Made by a program: the position numbers and the translations under genes. A stretch of DNA of 64,000 nt from Azosocius aquiferis (GTDB lineage Bacteria; Pseudomonadota; Gammaproteobacteria; UBA6186; Azoamicaceae), in contig DAWERO010000001.1 in assembly GCA_043390185.1 (NCBI GenBank), forward strand, positions 1-64,000. The letters run 5' to 3'. Below the pieces are notes generated by a model. It was not told the DNA's origin and did no database searches. It saw only the letters and a list, made by a program, of their open reading frames with translations. How positions within the stretch are numbered: position 1 is the first letter of the stretch; every line of letters begins with the position of its first letter. Positions 1 through 12,319 of this stretch are shown in pieces.

Positions 1-247
1 ACTATTAAAATATTAATAATATATTATTATCATAATTATTATGATAAAAAAACTTAAAATAAAAAATACTAAATAATAAATATTTATTAAACAATAATAA
101 TATTTTATTGTATTTATAATAAACATATATATAAATATATATAAATACGTTATTATTATTAAATTAATTTTATATTGCTTTTTTGTTGTTGTTTTTTTTT
201 TTTGATTATTTTATTTTAATTCTTTTTCTATTTATTATTGAGCTATT
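1..247. other. Gene-free AT-rich region upstream of rpmH
   Basis: No open reading frame or RNA gene is recognisable. The stretch is almost entirely A and T and ends in a T-rich tract with short GTT repeats at about 180-205. A 21-base inverted repeat with 10-base arms lies at 27-47. In many gammaproteobacteria dnaA and the replication origin lie just upstream of rpmH, but no DnaA box (TTATCCACA) is visible, so an origin here is only a positional possibility. Confidence 0.5.
27..47. repeat. Short inverted repeat (10-base arms)
   Basis: Arms ttatcataat and attatgataa are exact reverse complements around one central T. It could form a small hairpin or be a palindromic protein site. In sequence this rich in A and T, chance is a serious alternative. 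Confidence 0.35.
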
Positions 248-382
248 ATGTCACTAACTTTTAATCCTAGTATTTTACGTTTACGTCGCCGTAGCGGCTT
301 TCGTGTACGCATGCGTACTGCAAATGGGCGTGCACTTTTACAACGCCGTCGTTTTAAAGGTCGTAAAATACTTTCACGTTAA
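248..382 (+). CDS. rpmH: 50S ribosomal protein L34
   Basis: This 44-residue basic protein is L34 of the large ribosomal subunit. The family pattern is clear: TFNPS near the start, then a Gly-Phe-Arg-x-Arg-Met core, NGR, and a C-terminal RRRxKGRK-like tail. It starts at ATG 248 with only a weak GAG ahead and ends at TAA 380-382, just before rnpA. All 13 arginine codons are CGT or CGC, whereas yidC downstream uses AGA, so codon use differs sharply from most of the window. It is too short for many ORF callers, but the identity is secure. Confidence 0.95.
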   Translation: MSLTFNPSILRLRRRSGFRVRMRTANGRALLQRRRFKGRKILSR

Positions 383-389
383 TCTTTTT

Positions 390-674
390 ATGCGGTTCAT
401 TTGTTTACCTACATCTTTTTCAGATTCACGTTGTTTATTATTTGGTTTTATTTCTTTTACAACTGTTACTTTTTATTTTTTTTATAATTTATCTTTCTTT
501 TCTTTTTCTTTTGAACGTTTTATTTTACGTAAATTTTTATTTTCTTTATTTTTTCTTCCTATTTATGGATTTTTTCTTTTTATTAAATATTCTTCTATTT
601 ATTTAATTTTTTTATATAAAACCTTCTTTTTTTTTCATTTAAATATTTTGTCTTATGCATTATATAATTATTAA
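390..674 (+). CDS. rnpA: Ribonuclease P protein component, highly eroded
   Basis: The frame after rpmH encodes 94 residues, overlaps yidD by 20 bases and sits exactly where rnpA belongs (rpmH-rnpA-yidD-yidC). Residual similarity to RnpA can be traced: an LPTSFSD segment near residue 7 matching the LTPxxF start, FTTVTFYFFYN matching the central beta strand, and FLPIYGFFLFIK matching the LPxxDFVVIA strand. The hallmark RNR-x-KR-x-x-RE basic helix is reduced to an ERF-x-LRK-like segment, and phenylalanine dominates. A functional protein subunit for the RNase P RNA is doubtful; it may be a pseudogene held open by low complexity. The assignment rests mainly on position. Confidence 0.55.
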   Translation: MRFICLPTSFSDSRCLLFGFISFTTVTFYFFYNLSFFSFSFERFILRKFLFSLFFLPIYGFFLFIKYSSIYLIFLYKTFFFFHLNILSYALYNY

Positions 675-864
675 ATTTTTAATTTTTTATAAAATTTTTT
701 TAAGTTCAATTTTACCACATAAATGTCGTTTTTATCCTTCATGTTCTTCATATTTATTATTATCTGTTAAAAAATTTACTTTCTATAAAGCTTTTTATTT
801 TTTTTTTAAACGTATTATTAAATGTAATTGTTTTTTTTCTGGAGGATATGATCCAGTTCCATAA
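655..864 (+). CDS. yidD: Membrane protein insertion efficiency factor YidD
   Basis: YidD is a small membrane-associated protein that helps YidC-mediated membrane protein insertion. The 69-residue product has the family core: CRFYPSCSSY in the first half, a basic amphipathic stretch, and the C-terminal GGYDPVP motif, which is exact. Both conserved cysteines of C-RFYPS-C are present. The start ATG 655 lies inside the end of rnpA, the usual arrangement. Its arginine codons are CGT, as in rpmH. Confidence 0.9.
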   Translation: MHYIIIKFLIFYKIFLSSILPHKCRFYPSCSSYLLLSVKKFTFYKAFYFFFKRIIKCNCFFSGGYDPVP

Positions 865-912
865 AATTTTTTTTATTGTATAATAATATTTTTTCTTTTT
901 ATGGAATATTAT

Positions 913-2580
913 ATGTCTACTCAAAATATAAGATTTATTTTATTAGGTTTATTGTTTGGGGTATTATTTTTATTATTTAATTATTGGGAAACAGAAAAAT
1001 TAAATAATAATTTGAAGAATGATAATGAAAATTTTTTATTAAATGATTTAAAAAGTGATAATGATTTTTTAGATGTTAATCAGAATAATGATAAAATTTT
1101 TATTTATGATAATCAATTAAAAAAAAATGATATTATAAAATATGATAATAATTATGATTACATTTTTGTTAAAACAGATGTTTATAATATAAAAATTGAT
1201 CTTTATGGTGGAGATATTACATTTTTAGAATTATTGAAATATCCTATTTCCAAATTCAAAAATTCTTCTGGTTTTGTTCTTTTTGATACTTCAGATTTAA
1301 GATATTATATTGCTCAGTGTGGTTTATTGAGCGAAAATGGACCTGATTCTAAAAGACTTGGAAAAGTTAAATTTTTTTGTGATCAAGAAAATTTTTTTAT
1401 TGGTGATAATGATTTTTTATTTGTTGATTTATTTTATCAAACTGATAATAAAATAAATTTTACTAAAAGATTTTGTTTTAAAAAAAATAATTATTTAATA
1501 GATGTGGAATATATTGTTTCTAATAATAGTAATAATAATTATTATGGTTATATGTATGGAAGATTAAAACAAAGTGAAAAAATATCAAATGATAGCATTT
1601 TAATGATGTCTGCTAGATCATATACTGGTGGAGCAGTTTATACACCTTCAAAACATTATAAAAAAGTTTTATTTTCTGATATAGAATCTAATAAATTATT
1701 TAATGAACAAATTTTTGGGGGATGGATTTCTATGGTTGAACATTATTTTTTAAGTGCTTGGATCCCATCTCCAAATAATGAATATATTTATTGTTCTGAA
1801 AGATATGGAGACAAAATTTATGGAGTAAGATTTATTTGTAAAAATCCTTTAATTGTTGAACCAGGTTGTATAAATAGCATTAAAGCTAGTTTATTTGCTG
1901 GACCTGAAATTGTAGATGTTTTAAAAAATATATCTGATGGATTAAGTTTAACTGTTGATTATGGAATTTTATGGCCTATAGCACAACCTATATTTTGGGT
2001 GTTAAAAAATATTAATAATTTTTTTAAAAATTGGGGATTTTCTATAATTATTACTACTTTATTGATAAAACTTTTATTTTATAAATTATCTGCTTCAAGT
2101 TATAAATCTATGGCTAAAATGAGAAAACTTCAACCAAGAATAAATTTATTAAAAGAAAGTTGTGGAGATGATAAAACTAAATTTGGAAAAGCAATAATGG
2201 ATTTATATAAACAAGAAAATGTTAATCCATTGGGGGGATGTTTACCAATAATTATTCAAATTCCAGTTTTTATATCTTTATATTATGTTTTATTGGAAAG
2301 TGTTGAATTAAGACAAGCAGAATTTATATTTTGGATTGTTGATTTATCTTCTAGTGATCCATATTATATTTTACCAATTATTATGGGAATTAGTATGTTA
2401 ATACAACAAAAGTTGAGTCCAGCTCCTCTTGATCCTATACAAGCTAAAATGATGTTAATTATGCCTTTAATTTTTTGTTTTTTATGTTTTCAATTTCCTT
2501 CTGGTTTAGTTTTATATTGGGTAGTTAATAATTTACTTTCTATATTGCAGCAATTATTTATAGTAAAAAGATATAGCTAA
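913..2580 (+). CDS. yidC: Membrane protein insertase YidC
   Basis: YidC inserts and folds inner-membrane proteins, including subunits of the ATP synthase encoded just downstream. The N-terminal membrane anchor is followed by an Asn/Asp-rich linker, the periplasmic beta domain (roughly residues 60-330) and the C-terminal five-helix insertase domain with NWGFSIIITT, SMAKMRKLQP, NPLGGCLP, DPYYILPI and FPSGLVLYW. In the first core helix the arginine of the hydrophilic groove (E. coli R366) appears to be lysine (TLLIKLLFY), a conservative change. ATG 901 is possible, but ATG 913 (MSTQNIRF) has a GGA eight bases upstream and matches the family N-terminus. mnmE follows after two bases. Confidence 0.95.
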   Translation: MSTQNIRFILLGLLFGVLFLLFNYWETEKLNNNLKNDNENFLLNDLKSDNDFLDVNQNNDKIFIYDNQLKKNDIIKYDNNYDYIFVKTDVYNIKIDLYGGDITFLELLKYPISKFKNSSGFVLFDTSDLRYYIAQCGLLSENGPDSKRLGKVKFFCDQENFFIGDNDFLFVDLFYQTDNKINFTKRFCFKKNNYLIDVEYIVSNNSNNNYYGYMYGRLKQSEKISNDSILMMSARSYTGGAVYTPSKHYKKVLFSDIESNKLFNEQIFGGWISMVEHYFLSAWIPSPNNEYIYCSERYGDKIYGVRFICKNPLIVEPGCINSIKASLFAGPEIVDVLKNISDGLSLTVDYGILWPIAQPIFWVLKNINNFFKNWGFSIIITTLLIKLLFYKLSASSYKSMAKMRKLQPRINLLKESCGDDKTKFGKAIMDLYKQENVNPLGGCLPIIIQIPVFISLYYVLLESVELRQAEFIFWIVDLSSSDPYYILPIIMGISMLIQQKLSPAPLDPIQAKMMLIMPLIFCFLCFQFPSGLVLYWVVNNLLSILQQLFIVKRYS

Positions 2581-2582
2581 AT

Positions 2583-3950
2583 ATGAAATTGATAAATGAT
2601 ACTATTGTTGCAATTGCAACACCTCATGGGTATGGTGGAATTAGTATTATTAGAATTTCTGGAAATAAAATTTTTTGTTTAATTGAAAAAATTGTAAAAA
2701 AAAAGTTGTATTCTAGAATTTCTAGTTATTGTTTTTTTTATGATTTAAATGATGTTTGTATTGATAAAGGCATTGTTGTATTTTTTAAAGCCCCAAATTC
2801 ATTTACAGGAGAAAACGTTTTAGAATTTCATTGTCATGGTGGAGTAATTATTGTTAATATATTGTTAAAAATAATTTTATCATTTGATATTAGATTAGCT
2901 TTTCCTGGTGAATTTTCTTTTAGAGCTTTTTTTAATAATAAAATTGATTTGATTCAGGCAGAATCTATTTCTCATTTAATTTTTTCTAAAACTGAAAAAT
3001 CTGTTTTATCTATAAATAAATCTTTAAATGGGCTTTTTTCTGGACATATTAGAATGATTTTAAATGATGTTTTTTTTTTAAGAATGCATATTGAATCTCA
3101 TATAGATTTTTTAGATGAAAATATAAGTTTATTAAAAAAAGAGGAATTTATTTATGATATTTCTAAATTGTTAAAAAATTTGGATATTCTTATACAAAAT
3201 ATAAGTGATTCAAAAAATATTTCATATGGTCTGAATGTAGCAATTTTAGGAAATGCAAATTCTGGTAAATCAACTTTGATGAATTTATTAGCTAAAGAAC
3301 AAGTTTCTATTGTTGATAAAGATCCAGGTACAACTAGAGATATTATAAAATTTTTTATTGTAATAAATGGAATAAAATTTAATTTAATTGATACAGCTGG
3401 AATTAGAATTACAGAAAATAGAGTAGAACAAGAAGGAATTAAAAAATCTATACAAGCAGCTTTAAATTCAGATTTATTATTATTAATAATTGATATTTTA
3501 ATATATAAAAATCATAATATTAATTATATTTATAATAAATTATTTAATTTTGTTAATTTAAATAAAAATAATCATTTAATTTTATTAAATAAATGTGATC
3601 TTATAATTAAAAAATTTTATAATAATTTTAAAATGTATAATAACTTTATATTTTTTTCTGCTAAAACTGGATATGGATTAAATAAATTAAAAAAATTAAT
3701 TTTAAAAAAATGTAATTATATTAATAATGATGATACTATATTTTTTGTAAATAATAGAAATTTATTTAATATTAATTTAGCTAAAAATTGTTTAAAAAAT
3801 TGTTATAATTATTTACAAAATGATTTTTTTTATGATCTTTTAGCTGAAGATTTAAAATCAACTCAAAAATTTTTAATGGAAATTGTTGGTGAGGGTGTTA
3901 ATGAATGTTTTTTGGATTTAATTTTTTCGGAATTTTGTATAGGTAAATGA
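2583..3950 (+). CDS. mnmE: tRNA modification GTPase MnmE
   Basis: With MnmG (next gene) this GTPase makes the (carboxymethyl)aminomethyl modification at the wobble uridine of several tRNAs. The 455-residue protein has the N-terminal tetrahydrofolate-binding domain (IATPHGYGGISIIRISG), a G domain with G1 GNANSGKS near residue 223, G3 DTAGIR near 270 and G4 NKCD near 336, and the C-terminal CIGK tetrapeptide that carries the essential cysteine. It is normal in length. It follows yidC closely and ends 12 bases before mnmG, so the two partners are probably co-transcribed. Confidence 0.96.
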   Translation: MKLINDTIVAIATPHGYGGISIIRISGNKIFCLIEKIVKKKLYSRISSYCFFYDLNDVCIDKGIVVFFKAPNSFTGENVLEFHCHGGVIIVNILLKIILSFDIRLAFPGEFSFRAFFNNKIDLIQAESISHLIFSKTEKSVLSINKSLNGLFSGHIRMILNDVFFLRMHIESHIDFLDENISLLKKEEFIYDISKLLKNLDILIQNISDSKNISYGLNVAILGNANSGKSTLMNLLAKEQVSIVDKDPGTTRDIIKFFIVINGIKFNLIDTAGIRITENRVEQEGIKKSIQAALNSDLLLLIIDILIYKNHNINYIYNKLFNFVNLNKNNHLILLNKCDLIIKKFYNNFKMYNNFIFFSAKTGYGLNKLKKLILKKCNYINNDDTIFFVNNRNLFNINLAKNCLKNCYNYLQNDFFYDLLAEDLKSTQKFLMEIVGEGVNECFLDLIFSEFCIGK

Positions 3951-3962
3951 ATAATATTATTT

Positions 3963-5837
3963 ATGAAAAATTTTTTTGATGTTATTGTTGTTGGTGGGGG
4001 GCATGCAGGATTAGAAGCTTGTTTTTCTTCTTCTATTATGGGAGCAAAAACATTATTAATAACTCATAATATAAATTCTATAGCTCAAATGTCTTGTAAT
4101 CCGTCAATTGGTGGAGTTGGAAAAGGACATTTAGTTAAAGAAATAGATTCTTTGGGTGGTTTAATGGGAGTTCTTGCAGATATTTCTGGAATACAATTTA
4201 GAAAATTAAATTTGAGCAAAGGGCCTGCTGTTCAAGCAACTAGAGTTCAAGTTGATAGAAATTTATATAAAATTACTGCTCTTAATTTTTTAAAAAAAAT
4301 TAATAATTTAACTATTTTTGAAGGCTCTGTTGATGATATATTACTTGATGATAATGTCGTTAAGGGTGTTATTGTGAATAAATATGATGTATTTAGATCT
4401 AAATGTGTTATTTTAGCAACAGGAACATTTTTAAATAGTAAAATTTATATTGGAAATAGAAGTTATTCTGGTGGAAGAATTGGAGATTATAATAGTATTG
4501 ATTTATCTAAAAAATTAGAAAAACTGTCTTTTAAAATGGGTAAATTAAAAACTGGAACACCTCCTAGATTAAAAAAATCAAGTATAGATTTTTCTCATTT
4601 ACAAAAGCAATATAGTCATAATCCTATACCATATTTTTCTTCTTTTCAGTCTCCAAATAATTTTTTGAAACAAGTTTCTTGTTTTATTTCTTGTACTAAT
4701 GTTTTAACTCATAATATTATTCTTGATAATATTTCTTTATCATCTGTATATTCTGGTTTTGTATGTAATATTGGGCCTAGATATTGTCCTTCTATAGAAG
4801 ATAAAATAATAAGATTTCCTGATAAAAATCAACATAATGTATTTTTAGAACCAGAAGGTATTGATTGTGATATTATTTATCCTAATGGTTTATCTACATG
4901 TTTACCTTTAAATATTCAGTTGAAATTTTTAAAAACAATAAAGGGTCTTGAAAATGTTAAAATAATTCAACCTGGTTATGTTGTTGAATATGATTACCTA
5001 GATGCAAGGTTTCTTTCGCAAACATTAGAAACAAAATTAATTAAAAATTTATTTTTTGCTGGACAAATAAATGGTACTACAGGATATGAAGAAGCTGCTG
5101 CTCAAGGAATAATTGCTGGTATAAATTCTTATTGTGTTTCTTTTGATAAAGCTCCATTTATTTTATCTAGAAATGAATCTTATATTGGTGTTTTAATAGA
5201 TGATTTAATTACAAAAGGAGTAACTGAACCTTATAGAATGTTTACAAGTAGATCAGAATTTAGATTAAGTTTAAGGGAAGATAATGCTAGTGATAGATTA
5301 GCATACAAAGGTTTTAAAATAGGATTATTATCTAAATATAAATATGATTTATATTTAAAAAAAAAAAAATTATTAAATGATGAGCAGCAAAAATGTAAAC
5401 ATATTTTTATAAAACCTGAATCTGAAGAAGCGTTATTATTATTTAAAAAAAAAAATATAAATATAAGTAATTCTACTTCTATTTATGACTTATTGAAAAG
5501 ACCTGAAGTTTCTTATAAAAATTTATATTCTATTATTAAAAATTTAAATAAACTTATAATTAATGATTTTGATCTTTGTAATAAATTTGAAATTAATATT
5601 AAATATCAGGGATATATTGAAAAACAAAATTTAGAAATTGATAAAATTAAAAAATATGATGAAATAATTATACCGTGTAATATTAATTATTGTGATATTT
5701 CTGGATTATCTTCTGAAATAATTGAAAAATTAGTTTTATCTAAACCTATTAGTATTGGATATGCTAAAAAAATTTCAGGAATAACCCCAGTTGCAATTTC
5801 ATTATTATATATATATATTAAAAGAAATTTTAATTGA
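3963..5837 (+). CDS. mnmG: tRNA uridine-5-carboxymethylaminomethyl modification enzyme MnmG
   Basis: This is the FAD-dependent partner of MnmE in wobble-uridine modification. The N-terminus has the dinucleotide-binding motif VVGGGHAG at residues 8-15. Family signatures follow: [37 protein letters not shown] and [12 protein letters not shown], which includes the conserved cysteine pair, and [13 protein letters not shown] near residue 380. The length, 624 residues, is typical. The TGA stop overlaps the TTG start of atpI. The usual gammaproteobacterial followers rsmG, parA and parB are absent. Confidence 0.96.
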   Translation: MKNFFDVIVVGGGHAGLEACFSSSIMGAKTLLITHNINSIAQMSCNPSIGGVGKGHLVKEIDSLGGLMGVLADISGIQFRKLNLSKGPAVQATRVQVDRNLYKITALNFLKKINNLTIFEGSVDDILLDDNVVKGVIVNKYDVFRSKCVILATGTFLNSKIYIGNRSYSGGRIGDYNSIDLSKKLEKLSFKMGKLKTGTPPRLKKSSIDFSHLQKQYSHNPIPYFSSFQSPNNFLKQVSCFISCTNVLTHNIILDNISLSSVYSGFVCNIGPRYCPSIEDKIIRFPDKNQHNVFLEPEGIDCDIIYPNGLSTCLPLNIQLKFLKTIKGLENVKIIQPGYVVEYDYLDARFLSQTLETKLIKNLFFAGQINGTTGYEEAAAQGIIAGINSYCVSFDKAPFILSRNESYIGVLIDDLITKGVTEPYRMFTSRSEFRLSLREDNASDRLAYKGFKIGLLSKYKYDLYLKKKKLLNDEQQKCKHIFIKPESEEALLLFKKKNINISNSTSIYDLLKRPEVSYKNLYSIIKNLNKLIINDFDLCNKFEINIKYQGYIEKQNLEIDKIKKYDEIIIPCNINYCDISGLSSEIIEKLVLSKPISIGYAKKISGITPVAISLLYIYIKRNFN

Positions 5838-6151
5838 ATATTCATTTTTTTTGGAATTTTATGTATTCTTTTATGAATTTATTTTCTGTTTTTTTAGGTT
5901 TTTTTTCTATTTTTTTTCCTAATTTAATTTATTTTATTTTTTATAATATTTTTATAAAAAATTGTTTTTATTCTGCAAAAAAAATTTTATTATTTTTATA
6001 TTGTTTTGAATTATTAAAAATTGTATTATTTGTTGTATTATGTATTTTTGTATTTAAATATGTTAAATTAAATGAGTTGTTGTATTTTATTTCACTTTGT
6101 TTTTTTCAAATTTTGTTGTTTATTATAACAATAAAAATGACATTTAAGTAA
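5834..6151 (+). CDS. atpI: ATP synthase subunit I (AtpI)
   Basis: The 105-residue, four-helix membrane protein is AtpI, an assembly factor for the ATP synthase c-ring. Recognisable family text is [27 protein letters not shown] and [13 protein letters not shown]. Start TTG 5834 overlaps the mnmG stop (TTGA), implying translational coupling. AtpI is a fast-evolving, non-essential subunit, so its retention in a reduced genome is of interest. Position directly ahead of atpB supports the call. Confidence 0.85.
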   Translation: MNIHFFWNFMYSFMNLFSVFLGFFSIFFPNLIYFIFYNIFIKNCFYSAKKILLFLYCFELLKIVLFVVLCIFVFKYVKLNELLYFISLCFFQILLFIITIKMTFK

Positions 6152-6162
6152 ATTAAAAATAA

Positions 6163-6960
<798 letters not shown>

Positions 6961-6999
6961 ATTTTAAATTTATTTTATATTTTATATTTTTTTATTTAA

Positions 7000-7320
<321 letters not shown>

Positions 7321-7345
7321 TTTTTTTTGTGAGGAGGGATTATAG

Positions 7346-7816
7346 GTGAATATTAATGCAACTTTATTGGGACAAATGATAACTTTTGCTATTTTTGTTT
7401 GGTTTACAATGAAAGTGGTGTGGCCAATTATTGATGAAGTTTTAATTGAAAGACGAAAAAAAATTGTAGATGGATTAGCTGCAGCAGAGGATGGTCATAA
7501 AATTCTTTTAGAAGCAAAAAAAGAAATTTCTATTAAAATAAATGCAGCTAAAAAACAGGGAGAAGATATTATAGCCAATGCAAATCAATTGGCCTCTCAA
7601 ATTGTTGATGAAGCAAAAAATTTTGCATTAAAAGAAAAAGAAAAAATAATTTTTTCTGGACATAAACAAATAGAACGTGAATTACAACAAGCTAAAATTG
7701 ATTTACAAAACGATTTATCTGATTTGATTATTCGTGGTGCGGAAAAACTTTTATCTAAAGCTATAAATGTTAATGAACATCGTGAGTTATTAAATAAACT
7801 TTCTCAAAAATTATAA
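7346..7816 (+). CDS. atpF: F0F1 ATP synthase subunit b
   Basis: This is the 156-residue peripheral stalk subunit. A single N-terminal membrane helix (residues about 5-25, ending in VVWPIIDEVLIERR) is followed by a long charged coiled coil with regular Ala, Lys and Glu spacing, as in E. coli AtpF, which has the same length. The start is GTG 7346, chosen because a strong GAGGAGG site lies at 7331-7337. Confidence 0.95.
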   Translation: MNINATLLGQMITFAIFVWFTMKVVWPIIDEVLIERRKKIVDGLAAAEDGHKILLEAKKEISIKINAAKKQGEDIIANANQLASQIVDEAKNFALKEKEKIIFSGHKQIERELQQAKIDLQNDLSDLIIRGAEKLLSKAINVNEHRELLNKLSQKL

Positions 7817-7836
7817 TAGTATAAAGGAATTTATTT

Positions 7837-8373
7837 ATGTCAGAAAAAATAACTATAGGGAGACCATATTCAAAAGCTGTTTTTTTATTATCTAAACAAA
7901 ATAAAAATTATGTAGAATGGTCTGAATTATTATCTTTTTTGTGTAAAATTATAAATGATAAATCTGTTATTGAATTATTAAAAAATCCTATTATTGGAGC
8001 TGAGCATAAATTTAATTTTATTATTAAATTTTTTGATAATGATTTAGATGTTAATCAAATTAATTTTATACGTTTATTGTCTAAACATAAAAGATTATTA
8101 TATATTAATGAAATTTCTGAATTATTTCATATTTATATGGAAGAAGAGCAAGGAATTTTAAGAATTGAAGTTATATCTGCTTCAGGAATAAATAAAGAAG
8201 GAAGAGATCGTTTAATTTCTATTTTATCTAAAAAATATGATAAAAATGTATCTATTAAATTTAATGTTGATGCTAAATTGTTGGGTGGATTTGTGATTAA
8301 AGTTAAAGATAATGTTATAGATGGAACTTTAAAAGAATCACTTATAAATTTAAAAAATTTATTGACATCTTAA
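7837..8373 (+). CDS. atpH: F0F1 ATP synthase subunit delta
   Basis: AtpH joins the peripheral stalk to the top of F1. The 178-residue protein has the family start (TIGRPYSKAVF) and the C-terminal motif LLGGFVIKVKDNVIDGTLKESL, matching the conserved GG-x-x-x-x-x-GD/N-x-x-x-D-x-S pattern. Length is typical. It sits between atpF and atpA with short spacers, in the standard operon order. Confidence 0.94.
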   Translation: MSEKITIGRPYSKAVFLLSKQNKNYVEWSELLSFLCKIINDKSVIELLKNPIIGAEHKFNFIIKFFDNDLDVNQINFIRLLSKHKRLLYINEISELFHIYMEEEQGILRIEVISASGINKEGRDRLISILSKKYDKNVSIKFNVDAKLLGGFVIKVKDNVIDGTLKESLINLKNLLTS

Positions 8374-8398
8374 AATATTTTAAACATAAAGGTGTATT

Positions 8399-9955
8399 AT
8401 GGCAACCAAATTTTCATTAAAAGCTTCAGAGATTAGTAGTCTTATTAAAGAGCGAATTGAGAGTTATGAGCAAGAAATTAGCGCTCGTAATGAGGGAAAA
8501 ATTATAAGTTTATCTGATGGTGTTGTTCTGATTCATGGTCTGGCTAATGCTCAATATGGTGAGAGATTAGCGTTTGAAGGTGGAGAATTTGGAATTGCAT
8601 TAAATTTGGAACAGGACTCTGTTGGTGCTGTTGTTTTAGGAGATTCTGGGTCTTTAAGAGAGGGACAAACGGTTCGTTGTACAGAACAAGTGTTGAGTGT
8701 TCCAGTAGGCCCTGACCTTTTGGGGCGTGTTGTAGATTCATTAGGGCGCCCTATAGATGGTTTAGGTACTGTAAATTCTGTTGAATTATCTCCAATAGAA
8801 AAAGTGGCTCCTGGAGTTATTTGGAGGCAATCTGTTAGTGTTTCATTGGCAACAGGTATAAAAGCAATTGATTCTATGGTTCCAATTGGTCGTGGACAAA
8901 GAGAATTAATTATAGGTGATAGACAAACAGGAAAAACAGCTATAGCTATTGATACTATTATTAATCAAAAAAATAGTGGTGTAAAATGCATTTATGTTGC
9001 TATTGGGCAAAAAGCATCTTCTATTGCTACTGTTGTTCGTAGGCTTGAACAAAATGGTGCTTTAGCTCATACTATAATAGTTGCAGCTCCAGCTAGTTAT
9101 TCTGCAGCATTACAATATATTGCTCCTTATAGTGGTTGTACAATGGGTGAGTATTTTCGTGATAGAGGAGAAGATGCTCTTATTATATATGATGATCTAA
9201 CTAAACAAGCTTGGGCTTATAGACAAATATCTTTATTATTGAGACGCCCACCTGGAAGGGAAGCTTATCCTGGAGATGTTTTTTATTTACATTCAAGATT
9301 ATTAGAAAGAGCTTCAAGAGTTAATATTGAATATGTAAAAAATTATACTGCAGGAAAAGTTATTGGATCAACAGGCTCTTTAACAGCTTTACCTATTATT
9401 GAAACTCAAGCTGGTGATGTTTCTGCTTTTGTTCCGACAAATGTAATATCTATTACTGATGGGCAAATTTTTTTGGAAACTAATTTATTTAATTCTGGAA
9501 TTAGACCAGCTATAAATGCTGGATTATCTGTTTCTAGAGTTGGTGGAGCGGCTCAAACAAAAATTATAAAACGATTAGGTGGTGGAATAAGACTTGCTTT
9601 AGCTCAATACAGGGAATTAGCTGCTTTTGCTCAATTTGCTTCTGATCTTGATGAAATTACTAGAAAGCAATTAGAAAGAGGGCAAAGAGTCACTGAAGTT
9701 ATGAAACAAAAACAATTTTCTCCTCTTACTGTAGCTGAAATAGCTATATCTTTATTTGCTGTTGATAGAGGTTTTATTGACGATGTTGATATTAAAAAGG
9801 TTGTAAGTTTTTCTGAAAATCTTATAACATTTATGCGTAATAAATATTTTGATTTATTAAATGAGATTAATTTAAATTGTGATTATAATGATTTAATTTC
9901 TAAAAAATTATCAGATGTTGTTGTTGAGTATAAAAGTACTCATTTTATGGAATAA
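8399..9955 (+). CDS. atpA: F0F1 ATP synthase subunit alpha
   Basis: Alpha forms the non-catalytic nucleotide sites of the F1 hexamer. The 518-residue protein has an N-terminal beta barrel, Walker A GDRQTGKT at residues 173-180, the [19 protein letters not shown] segment and the SRVGGAAQ motif with the catalytic arginine finger. A GGTG-containing ribosome-binding site precedes ATG 8399. Sequence is highly conserved relative to the rest of the window, and the 5' part is visibly richer in G and C. Confidence 0.97.
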   Translation: MATKFSLKASEISSLIKERIESYEQEISARNEGKIISLSDGVVLIHGLANAQYGERLAFEGGEFGIALNLEQDSVGAVVLGDSGSLREGQTVRCTEQVLSVPVGPDLLGRVVDSLGRPIDGLGTVNSVELSPIEKVAPGVIWRQSVSVSLATGIKAIDSMVPIGRGQRELIIGDRQTGKTAIAIDTIINQKNSGVKCIYVAIGQKASSIATVVRRLEQNGALAHTIIVAAPASYSAALQYIAPYSGCTMGEYFRDRGEDALIIYDDLTKQAWAYRQISLLLRRPPGREAYPGDVFYLHSRLLERASRVNIEYVKNYTAGKVIGSTGSLTALPIIETQAGDVSAFVPTNVISITDGQIFLETNLFNSGIRPAINAGLSVSRVGGAAQTKIIKRLGGGIRLALAQYRELAAFAQFASDLDEITRKQLERGQRVTEVMKQKQFSPLTVAEIAISLFAVDRGFIDDVDIKKVVSFSENLITFMRNKYFDLLNEINLNCDYNDLISKKLSDVVVEYKSTHFME

Positions 9956-10012
9956 ATTTTATGTATAAAATTACGCAAATGTTTTTTATAAATTTTTTTG
10001 GAGTAGTTTTTT

Positions 10013-10870
10013 ATGCCAAGTACTAAAGAAATTGTAACAAAAATTAGAAGTGTTCAAAGCACTCAAAAAATTACTCGTGCAATGGAAATGGTTGCAGCAA
10101 GTAAAATGAGAAAAGCTCAAGAAAAAATGAAAGCTTCTAGACCTTATTCCGAAAGAATTAGAGAAGTTATTGATCATATTACTCAAGGTAAATTAGAATA
10201 TAAACATTCTTATACTATCATTAGAGATATTAAAAGCGTTGGATATTTGATAATTTCTACTGATAGAGGACTTTGTGGTGGATTAAATGTTAATTTATTT
10301 AAAATTGTTTTATCATCAATTTTTGAATATTCAAAAAAAAATATAGATATAAAAATTTCTGTAATTGGCAAAAAGGGAGTTGGTTTTTTTTCTAAATTTT
10401 GTGGAAAACTTATTTCTATAAAAGTTGGCTCTGGAGATAAAGCTAATTCACAAGATTTTATAGGTGTTGTTAAAGCTATGTTAGATTTATATGAAAATTT
10501 ATTTATAGATAAATTATATTTAGCATATAATGAATTTATTAATACTATGGTGCAAGTTCCTAAATTATATCAATTAATCCCAACTTTAAATACTTCTGGT
10601 ATTTCTACTTTTAATTGGAATTATATATATGAACCTTCAGCTGAACCATTGATAGATGAATTATTTAATAGATATATTGAATCTTTAGTTTATCAAGGGG
10701 TTGTAGAAAATTCTGCATGTGAACAAGCTGCTAGAATGGTTGCTATGAAAAGTGCTTCTGATAATGCTGGAGAAATTGTTTCTAAATGTAAATTGGTTTA
10801 TAATAAAGTTAGACAGGCATCAATAACTCAAGAATTATCTGAAATTGTTGTTGGGGCTGCAGCTGTTTAG
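10013..10870 (+). CDS. atpG: F0F1 ATP synthase subunit gamma
   Basis: The central shaft of F1, 285 residues. The N-terminal helix (KEIVTKIRSVQSTQKITRAMEMVAASKMRKA) and the C-terminal helix (MVAMKSASDNAG ... VRQASITQELSEIVVGAAA) that form the coiled coil are both well conserved, with the central Rossmann-like domain (STDRGLCGGLN) between. GGAG precedes ATG 10013. Confidence 0.96.
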   Translation: MPSTKEIVTKIRSVQSTQKITRAMEMVAASKMRKAQEKMKASRPYSERIREVIDHITQGKLEYKHSYTIIRDIKSVGYLIISTDRGLCGGLNVNLFKIVLSSIFEYSKKNIDIKISVIGKKGVGFFSKFCGKLISIKVGSGDKANSQDFIGVVKAMLDLYENLFIDKLYLAYNEFINTMVQVPKLYQLIPTLNTSGISTFNWNYIYEPSAEPLIDELFNRYIESLVYQGVVENSACEQAARMVAMKSASDNAGEIVSKCKLVYNKVRQASITQELSEIVVGAAAV

Positions 10871-10927
10871 TAATTATATTATAGTTTTATTTTTTTAAAT
10901 TTATATTAATATTTTTTAGAGGATTAA

Positions 10928-12310
<1,383 letters not shown>

Positions 12311-12319
12311 GGATTTGTG

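Noticed and set aside
1..247. Replication origin
   Set aside because: Position next to rpmH is suggestive but no DnaA boxes or dnaA gene are visible, so I did not call it.
303..389. An upstream start for the rnpA frame that overlaps rpmH
   Set aside because: The extra residues would be read in another frame through the conserved rpmH gene. ATG 390, right after the rpmH stop, is the natural start.
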